Source of the DNA: a virus
Virus record (IMG/VR): IMGVR_UViG_3300044623_000633
Span: 1-42,040 of that record
Direction: 5' to 3' (one strand)
Length of the DNA stretch: 42,040 nucleotides
Made by a program: the position numbers and the translations under genes. Under the pieces are notes generated by a model. The model saw only the letters and a program-made list of their open reading frames with translations, had not been told where the DNA came from and did no database searches. This document shows, one piece after another, positions 1 to 5,700 of this stretch (positions are counted from its first letter, which is position 1; each line of letters starts with the position of its first letter).

Positions 1-609
1 GAGCACGTCACGCATGGACTCGAACACGGGCAGCATGGCATCGATGCCGGGGGTTTCTTCCGTGCCGTAGGCGAGCTTGTACAGGCGCTTGTACTCGTCG
101 GTCATTTTGGTGAGCTCGTCCTTCTCATCTTTGGCCTTCTTGCGGATGATGCCGTCGAGCTGGTCGGTGTCGAGATCTCGGGTCGTGTCCTTGTTCTGCT
201 GCACCGCAACGTCATAGATTGCCTGATACACGTCCTTGACGTCGCCACCGGACTTCTTGATCTCGGCTCGCAGGTTGATGATCTGCGCTGCCGTGGCATC
301 GAAGTCCGGCGCACCGATGGCCGCCGCAATCATGGTGCTTACTTTCGAAGTATTCGAGGCGACCGACTTCGCATTGTCTTCCATGCCTGCGGCGATGGCG
401 CTGCGCCCGATGGTGTACTCGCGACCTGCGATGTACTCGGCATAGATGGACTTGGCGTCATCCTGATTGATGAGCCCCTCGCGGGCGGCACGAATGACGG
501 CAAGCGCCATCTGCGGCTTGGCGAGCGCCGACTTCACGGACTCGCGGCCAAGCTCCCGGATCTGATCGTTGAGCTTGTCGAGGAGCGGCTGGCGATTGGA
601 AATGGTCAT
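1..609 (-). CDS. Partial early protein, N-terminal 203 residues (runs off left edge)
   Basis: The reading frame opens with an ATG at 609 preceded by GGAGAACACGA, a good ribosome binding site, and stays open to base 1 without a stop. The product is charged and helical (starts MTISNRQPLLDKLNDQIREL) with no motif I can name. The last complete codon ends exactly at base 1, and the frame entering from the other end of the window (42040-41789, minus strand) is in phase with it. If the molecule is circular, the two parts form one protein of 286 residues with an Ala/Pro-rich linker and an acidic tail. In that arrangement it sits just upstream of the primase-helicase, so a replication or recombination role, for instance single-strand DNA binding, is possible but not shown. 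A dispersed dyad lies 29 bp upstream of the start (638-653), and a 3-bp-spacer version lies inside the gene (339-353). Confidence 0.8.
   Translation of the reverse strand, partial: MTISNRQPLLDKLNDQIRELGRESVKSALAKPQMALAVIRAAREGLINQDDAKSIYAEYIAGREYTIGRSAIAAGMEDNAKSVASNTSKVSTMIAAAIGAPDFDATAAQIINLRAEIKKSGGDVKDVYQAIYDVAVQQNKDTTRDLDTDQLDGIIRKKAKDEKDELTKMTDEYKRLYKLAYGTEETPGIDAMLPVFESMRDVL
339..353. repeat. Dispersed dyad, 3-bp spacer variant
   Basis: TTACTTTCGAAGTAT: both half-sites with one mismatch and a spacer of 3 instead of 4. It lies inside the partial minus-strand gene. Confidence 0.5.
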
Positions 610-637
610 TCGTGTTCTCCGTGGGGTTTCTAGTGGG

Positions 638-653
638 TTACTTTGATAAGTAC
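638..653. repeat. Dispersed 16-bp dyad (TTACTT-N4-AAGTAA)
   Basis: TTACTTTGATAAGTAC, one mismatch. It lies in the leader of the minus-strand gene that starts at 609, where a bound protein could block its promoter or leader. Confidence 0.75.
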
Positions 654-700
654 CGTCAGCGGTGGTGCGCTGGCGTCACTCTAGGCATGAGTCGGCATTG

Positions 701-717
701 CCTTCCATGATGGAAGG
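701..717. repeat. Perfect 8-bp palindrome
   Basis: CCTTCCAT and ATGGAAGG separated by a single G. It lies in the 368-bp non-coding stretch 610-977 upstream of the minus-strand gene at 609, so it could be an operator or form a small hairpin in the leader. Confidence 0.4.
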
Positions 718-748
718 GTTACAGAATGGTGATAGGGAAAGGGCGCAT

Positions 749-970
749 ATGACTAATGACTAATAACTAGAGTAGGTAATGCCGGGAGTAAGACGGTGTT
801 ACGGGGTCGATCACACCGTCGCTCCTTTGGAGGAAACTCAGGGGGTCTCCTTCTCTATTAGTTATTAGTTATTAGTTATATCATATAGAAAGAGAGTTTC
901 TCACTGACGAAACAAGGGGTTACGAGGAAATGTAATGACTAATGGATTTTTTGGACTGCTAGTCATTAAC
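749..970. repeat. Iteron-like heptamer cluster ACTAATR in both orientations
   Basis: This gene-free stretch holds copies of a heptamer ACTAATA/G. They occur as a forward run at 752-770, an inverted run of three perfect ATTAGTT units at 857-877, and a forward copy at 938-944 followed by an inverted TAGTCATTA near 961-968. The 10-mer ATGACTAATG is repeated exactly at 749-758 and 935-944. The forward and inverted runs could pair as a long stem around the 792-820 inverted repeat. Clustered short repeats in an AT-rich patch of a GC-rich genome resemble iterons at replication origins or clustered operators. Neither role is proven. No gene is seen from 610 to 977. Confidence 0.55.
792..820. repeat. 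Inverted repeat, 8-bp arms
   Basis: GACGGTGT at 792-799 pairs perfectly with ACACCGTC at 813-820 around a 13-bp loop. No T-run follows on either strand, so it is more likely a protein site or part of the repeat cluster around it than a terminator. Confidence 0.45.
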
Positions 971-977
971 TTTATTG

Positions 978-993
978 TTACTTCGCGAGGTAG
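978..993. repeat. Dispersed 16-bp dyad at a stop codon
   Basis: TTACTTCGCGAGGTAG, two mismatches. Its first three bases are the stop codon of the minus-strand gene 978-1319. Confidence 0.6.
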
Positions 994-1319
994 CGGATGA
1001 CTTTTACTACATCGATGGCGTACTGGGGCACGCGCTTGGTCTCATGGAATGATGTGATGCCGTTGACCTGAGTATTCTTCACGATAGGCGCTGGCGTGGA
1101 GACCGGGAGAGCGGCTTTGTTGGTGGTGCGGGCCTTGGTGAACCGTGTACGCTTCTTGAAGACACGGTCCTTGGGATTGCACATCGGAAGTGCCGAGCGA
1201 GTGGCGGCCTTGCGGATAGCGATGGGATCGCGAACTTCTTCGAGCTTGGCGAGGGTCTTCTCGGCAAGTTTCAGCGTGATCTGCGCATTGCGTGCGGCAG
1301 CTTCCGTGGGTGAAAACAT
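978..1319 (-). CDS. Small basic protein, possible regulator
   Basis: The product is a 113-residue, lysine/arginine-rich protein (MFSPTEAAARNAQITLKLAE...). I chose the ATG at 1319 because GGAG lies seven bases upstream, on GGAGAAGTAAG. A longer frame with an upstream start at 1361 lacks such a site. A predicted N-terminal helical stretch (residues 1-35) is followed by a basic middle (RVFKKRTRFTKARTTNKAAL) that could bind nucleic acid. I do not recognise the family. It is the first gene read leftward from the control region, and the dyad at 1321-1336 overlaps its ribosome binding site while another covers its stop. That position is typical for an autoregulated phage regulator, which makes it one of the two best candidates for the dyad-binding protein. 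This is inference from position and charge only. Confidence 0.65.
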   Translation of the reverse strand: MFSPTEAAARNAQITLKLAEKTLAKLEEVRDPIAIRKAATRSALPMCNPKDRVFKKRTRFTKARTTNKAALPVSTPAPIVKNTQVNGITSFHETKRVPQYAIDVVKVIRYLAK

Positions 1320-1320
1320 C

Positions 1321-1336
1321 TTACTTCTCCAAGTTA
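1321..1336. repeat. Dispersed 16-bp dyad over a ribosome binding site
   Basis: TTACTTCTCCAAGTTA, one mismatch. On the minus strand it contains the GGAGAAGTAAG ribosome binding site of the 978-1319 gene. Confidence 0.65.
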
Positions 1337-1387
1337 CATCATAGCACCGGGGAAAGCTCACGCGCTCCAGCGGTGTTATGATGTAAC
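1333..1387. repeat. Long inverted repeat, 16-bp arms
   Basis: GTTACATCATAGCACC (1333-1348) and GGTGTTATGATGTAAC (1372-1387) are inverted copies with one mismatch, separated by 23 bp. The repeat lies immediately upstream of the leftward gene at 1319, and its left arm overlaps the end of the dyad at 1321-1336. It could be an operator for a dimeric or tetrameric regulator, or a leader hairpin. The inner part, CATAACACC, recurs at 1881 and 2190. Confidence 0.6.
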
Positions 1388-1621
1388 CCCGGCTTTTGTC
1401 ATGGCCGGGAACATCGAGCGTACACGCTCATGTTATGTTGGGCCGCCTCATTTCGGCGATTAAGCAGCGCTCCCAGTCCGGTCGAGGGACAGCACAAGAG
1501 GGAGACGACACCCGAGAACCTGCCCTTGTCGCAGGGGTCGCTCTTACAGGGCGACCTTCCGTGTCGCAGGTCCGGGGATCATTTGATCATTTTACCGTCT
1601 GGACACCCAAGGTGCGGGGAG

Positions 1622-1637
1622 TTACTTGGTGCAGTAA
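1622..1637. repeat. Dispersed 16-bp dyad, intergenic
   Basis: TTACTTGGTGCAGTAA, one mismatch, in the gene-free control region. Confidence 0.75.
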
Positions 1638-1755
1638 GGCAGGCACCCCCCACCCCCATCTGGACAGGGGGGCGGCCCACCCCCACCCTCTGTTTGGGGG
1701 TACCTTACAAACACGCAGCCTATAAAAATGAAATTGTAACCTTGCTGTAACTTAG

Positions 1756-1771
1756 TTACTTCGCAAAGTAA
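1756..1771. repeat. Perfect dispersed dyad, intergenic
   Basis: TTACTTCGCAAAGTAA, no mismatch. It lies 27 bp upstream of the TTGACA at 1799, so it is the best placed copy to act as a classical operator. Confidence 0.85.
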
Positions 1772-1798
1772 GTTTGGAAATATCCGCCAGGGCGAATT

Positions 1799-1827
1799 TT
1801 GACAAACACGTTCAACAGAAAATCTTG
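1799..1827 (+). promoter_or_regulatory. Possible sigma70-type promoter for the rightward early gene
   Basis: A consensus TTGACA (1799-1804) is followed 17 bp later by a poor -10 (ATCTTG or the overlapping AATCTT). It points to the gene at 1914. The weak -10 makes this tentative, unless an activator is involved. Confidence 0.3.
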
Positions 1828-1880
1828 GACGCCACCAAACAAAACTAGACGCCAGGATGTTTCGTGGCGAATCCTAAAAT

Positions 1881-1891
1881 CATAACACCAT
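1881..1891. repeat. CATAACACCAT repeat, copy 1
   Basis: This 11-mer occurs identically at 2190-2200, and its core is inverted at 1372-1380. The copies flank the 1914-2147 gene. Confidence 0.4.
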
Positions 1892-1913
1892 ACCAAGGGA
1901 CAGAAATCGCACC

Positions 1914-2147
1914 ATGACACCAAAACATCTGTGGAAGATCAGCTTCTGGCTGGTGACAAAAGCCGACGGTACCGGAGCAAAGTACGTTCACGGACCCTCA
2001 TTCTTCGATGGTGGTATGGCGACGATCCACGCCGCCCGCATGGCGGCATCTGCCGAACACGCCCAGGATATCCTCCAGCGCCACTACAAGGGCGTTGACG
2101 GGAGCTTTGGAAACAAGTGGATCGAGTGGGAGATTACACGAGCGTAA
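1914..2147 (+). CDS. Small protein of unknown function
   Basis: The product is a 77-residue protein (MTPKHLWKISFWLVTKADGT...), soluble in appearance, mixed alpha/beta, ending EWEITRA. The ATG has AAGGGACAG about ten bases upstream. It is the first rightward gene after the control region and stands alone, with gaps before (526 bp) and after (over 150 bp). I do not recognise a family. Position suggests an early or lysogeny-related gene, expressed separately from the late tail-fibre block. Confidence 0.6.
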   Translation: MTPKHLWKISFWLVTKADGTGAKYVHGPSFFDGGMATIHAARMAASAEHAQDILQRHYKGVDGSFGNKWIEWEITRA

Positions 2148-2189
2148 AGCTGCGGCTAAATGCAGACCCCGTGCTGCTGCAGTTCACAC

Positions 2190-2200
2190 CATAACACCAT
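2190..2200. repeat. CATAACACCAT repeat, copy 2
   Basis: Identical to 1881-1891. It lies just after the 1914-2147 gene and just before the short dyad GTTACTGAGTAGTAAC (2212-2227), in the leader region of the tail-fibre block. Confidence 0.4.
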
Positions 2201-2211
2201 GTAATCATTTC

Positions 2212-2227
2212 GTTACTGAGTAGTAAC
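2212..2227. repeat. Short dyad related to the dispersed dyad
   Basis: GTTACT-GAGT-AGTAAC is a perfect 6-bp inverted repeat built from the same GTTACT/AGTAAC ends as the dispersed dyad, but two bases shorter overall. It precedes the possible promoter at 2244-2270. Confidence 0.4.
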
Positions 2228-2243
2228 TTACTACAAAAATGCT

Positions 2244-2270
2244 TTGTACTGAATCGTGATGTGGTATATT
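2244..2270 (+). promoter_or_regulatory. Possible promoter of the tail-fibre block
   Basis: TTGTAC (2244-2249) and TATATT (2265-2270) have a short 15-bp spacer. They lie upstream of the 2299 and 2352 starts and downstream of the 2212-2227 dyad. Confidence 0.3.
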
Positions 2271-2298
2271 CCGGCCGCTCAACTAGAGAACCGGTGCC

Positions 2299-2355
2299 AT
2301 GGCCGAAGGTATCACCATCACACGCAATTCATGTTTGCATGAACGGTTCGCATGA
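2299..2355 (+). CDS. Possible 18-residue leader peptide
   Basis: ATG at 2299 opens an 18-codon frame (MAEGITITRNSCLHERFA) whose TGA overlaps the ATG of the next gene as ATGA. Such overlap suggests translational coupling, so the frame may exist to feed ribosomes into 2352. The upstream ribosome binding site is weak (GAGAACC). It is too short to judge by composition. Confidence 0.3.
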   Translation: MAEGITITRNSCLHERFA

Positions 2356-2702
2356 GCGCCGGTATATATGACATCTTGATTGAGCAGGGTGCCACGTTCC
2401 GCATGAGCGCGACGTGGAAGGACAGTGCTGGCGTGCCGGTGAACATCACCGGTTACACTGCCCGCATGCAGGTGCGCCGCCGCTACAATGATCCCACCAT
2501 CTTGCTGAACTTCAGCACCACCAATGGCGCAATCGTGCTCGGTGGCGGTGCTGGGACCATCACGATCACTGGTGCTGCAACGGTTACGGATGATGTGACC
2601 GCCCGCACTGGCGTCTACGATCTCGAACTTGTCAGCGCTGACGGCACAGTGACTCGCCTCCTCGAAGGTGGCGTAATAATTTCTCCGGAGGTAACACGTT
2701 GA
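2352..2702 (+). CDS. Tail-fibre-associated beta-rich phage protein
   Basis: The product is 116 residues and beta-strand rich, beginning MSAGIYDILIEQGATFRMSA. The pattern IEQGATF, then WKDSAGVPVNITGYTARMQVR, then GVYDLELV and a final SPEVTR, is that of a common phage family encoded next to tail fibres. I know it from memory as a conserved virion-associated family without a settled function. The stop overlaps the TTG start of the giant fibre gene, so the two are probably translated together. It may help attach or fold the fibre. The start overlaps the possible leader peptide at 2299. Confidence 0.6.
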   Translation: MSAGIYDILIEQGATFRMSATWKDSAGVPVNITGYTARMQVRRRYNDPTILLNFSTTNGAIVLGGGAGTITITGAATVTDDVTARTGVYDLELVSADGTVTRLLEGGVIISPEVTR

Positions 2703-5700
2703 CCGACAGTGTTGTTGTGGTGACCGACAGCTCGACCAACACCATCGAGATCATTGGTGCCGGTCCGCAGGGTGCCCAGGGTCCGCAGGGCGTCAAGGGT
2801 GACGTCGGTGATGTGAACCCGGAGATGTATACGCTGCGCGACCAGGCTGCGGCCAGCGCAGTCAATGCGGCCACCAGTGCCACTGACGCCAATACTGCCA
2901 AAGTGGCTGCGCAGACTGCCAAGACGGGTGCGGAGACGGCCCAGACGGGTGCCCAGACGGCCAGAACCGGGGCTGAGACTGCCCAGACCGCCGCTGAGAC
3001 TGCCCAGACGGCGGCCGAGACCGCCCAGACGGCGGCTGCCGCGAGTGCGTCTACGGCCACTACACAGGCATCTGAGGCGGCTACTTCGGCTACCACGGCC
3101 ACCACCAAGGCATCTGAGGCGGCTACTTCGGCAAGTAACGCATCGGCGTCGGCTACCACGGCCACCACGCAGGCTGGTATTTCTACGACCAAGGCGGGTG
3201 AGGCGGCTACTTCGGCGACGAATGCTGCCACGTCGGCGACCAATGCTGCTTCGTCGGCTACTTCTGCGTCCACGTCGGTAACGACGGCCACAACGAAGGC
3301 CAGCGAAGCTTCTGCCTTTGCGACCAACTCTGCCAATAGCGCGTCTTCGGCCACCACTCAGGCTGCCTCTGCCACATCAAGTGCCTCGGCGGCCGCTACT
3401 TCGGCAAGTAACGCCTCGGGCCATTCGACACAGGCAGGCGTGCAGGCTTCAAACGCTGCGGCCAGCGCTGCTACTGCAACCACTCAGGCTGGTATCGCAA
3501 CAACGCAGGCTACTAACTCCGCGACAAGTGCTACCACTTCGGCCACACAGGCGGGTCTTGCCGCTGCCGGTGCCGCCACTTCGACCGCCAAGGCATCCGA
3601 AGCCGCTGGCTCAGCCGCAGCTATTCAGGCAACCTTCGGCAACGCGGCCTCCGTCGCCGCCCTGGCCCAGAACGCGCAGGCGGCAGCATCCCTGGCGCAG
3701 GGCTACGCTGCCAGCGCATCGAGCGTCGTGCAGCAGGATCTGTCTGGCGTCACCGCCCAGGCGCTCCACCGCAGCCCCAACGCCATCACGGCGATGACGA
3801 TCTACGACACGTCCAAGGACAGCGACGGCGGCGCGTGGACCAAGAAGTGCCAGCAGACGAGCTGGTACAACGAAGCACTTGCAGGGAAGTGGCTCGGGCC
3901 GCAGGCGAGTGAAACATTTGCGCGTTATGAAGGTGCCACACTCGGTTCTGAGTTGGTCACGAATGGTAGCTTCAACAGTGGCACGACTGGGTGGAGCAAT
4001 ACTGGCGTCGGTACTGGTTCGTTGTCGGCGGCTGGCGGTAAGGCAACTTGTACGACAGTCAACGGGTCAAACTATGTGGTGCTTTCGCAGGCACTTACAA
4101 CTGTATCAGGAGCACTCTACAAAGTTTCGTTTAATATCACGCGCATCTCTGGATCAGTGGATTACTACGTGCAATTTGGAAGCGCTACGCAGAACTACGC
4201 TAGTGGTCCTAGAACGCTCTATTTGATAGCTAACAGCTCTTCCGTTTTGCTGACATTTCAGACGTCCGGAAATGCCGCTGGCGTCTTCGAGATAGATGAC
4301 ATCACCGTCAAACAAGTCACCGCGCTCACCACCGCGAGCAACGACTACTTCCAGCTCACGTCTGACGGCAAGTTCTACCGGCTGTGGAAGAACATTTTTA
4401 CGAACTCCAACACATTTACGAACTACAATTACCCGACTACCCCGACGACCTTCACGGCGAACAGCCCAACGGTAACTGCGCCCGACGGAACGAACACCGC
4501 TACAGAAATCATATTTGCGGGCGGCGCTGGCAACGATTTTGCCTACCGCTCCCAAGCTATAACAGCGGGAGTTACCTTCTCTGTCTGGATGCGTACTGCA
4601 AGCGGCACGCGCACTGTTGGTCTACGCTGCTGGGCAAACATGCAGGTTGTCTCCTGCACCGTCACTACGACGTGGCAGCGTTTCTCCATCACATTGACCT
4701 CTAACGAAAACACTGCAATCGGCTTCGACAACCGTACCGGCCTGGGCGGCGCTGGCGGAGCAGGATCAATCTTTGTCGCCAACGCGCAGCTTGAGTACGG
4801 CTATTCCGCAACTGAATACGAAGCCAAGACCACCATCGGCTCCACCTCCGAAATCTTCCGTGGCAACAAGGCAGAGTTCCCGAAGCTCGCGGCTATTGTG
4901 GCGGAAGCTGGCAACGTCAACATCTACGACCTGACTGAGCCGGGGCGTCCCATGTGGATGCGGTTTTGGAAGCCTGGCACCGATGGTATTGCCAATTTTC
5001 TATCGCACTCTTCATCTCCCGTGTCTTCAATCAATGCGCTCAATGGGTATGTGGCAGTCGGCCAGTCCAATGGTCAGCCTTTCTATGGGCACTTGAGGAT
5101 CGCCAATTTTGCCGCAGACCAAATGCGCAAGTACACCGGTTACTACGGCACAAACTATGTTTCTCCGGTGCGGATCAGCCAGAGGAACGACCATGCTGTT
5201 TATTTCTCGATTACGAGCGATTATGGCAGCGATGGTCCAGGTATAGGCGGCAGCGGAAGTGTGTCTTCTATCGCTATGACCGTCCTCCCCGACGCACCCA
5301 TGGACACTTCCACTGGCCTGCGCGTGCCGACGATTGCGGTGGCAACGTCGGGCGGCGTGTCTGTGATCAAGCACAATGGCACGGTGGTGAATAGCTCCAA
5401 TACGACTGCCGCAAATGCGGTCGTGCTTTCGCCCAACTTGCTGGAGTGGGGAATTTCTTCTTCGGCTATCCAAGCCAACTGGCTATTGGCAAAGAACCCC
5501 GGCATTCTTGGGGCCAGTTTTGCTGGTACGGCATCCAATTGGTTTAAGGCATTCGTCAACGCCGAGACGAGTTTCTATTCACAAGTTCTGGTCCCTGCCA
5601 GTAGATTGAGGGGGCGAATTTCAAAGGTAGCGACCAACAGCTACGTCAGCCTGACGGCTCATAACGTCGACAACACTGCTAAAAACCTTGGTGCGGCAGT

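Larger units (their letters stand above)
1388..1913. promoter_or_regulatory. Gene-free control region between leftward and rightward transcription
   Basis: I see no credible gene in these 526 bp. The open frames on the plus strand overlap each other, lack ribosome binding sites and have arbitrary composition. The stretch holds two copies of the dispersed dyad (1622-1637, and the perfect copy at 1756-1771). It also holds a C/G-homopolymer-rich segment (about 1648-1703), a possible TTGACA -35 element at 1799-1804, and the 11-mer CATAACACCAT at 1881-1891. The genes diverge from here, leftward at 1319 and rightward at 1914, so this is the likely early/lysogeny switch of the phage. Confidence 0.55.

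Noticed and set aside
1396-1750. Two overlapping plus-strand frames in the control region
   Set aside because: No ribosome binding site, arbitrary amino-acid composition, and both run over GC homopolymer stretches and dyads.
2632-3357. Antisense Ala/Val-rich frame over the fibre coiled coil
   Set aside because: It is the reverse complement of the Ala/Thr/Ser repeat, so its order is an artefact of the repeat.
2924-3600. Repeats in the fibre gene as a possible CRISPR or minisatellite array
   Set aside because: The period is 21 bp with no spacers, and it codes for coiled-coil heptads in frame.
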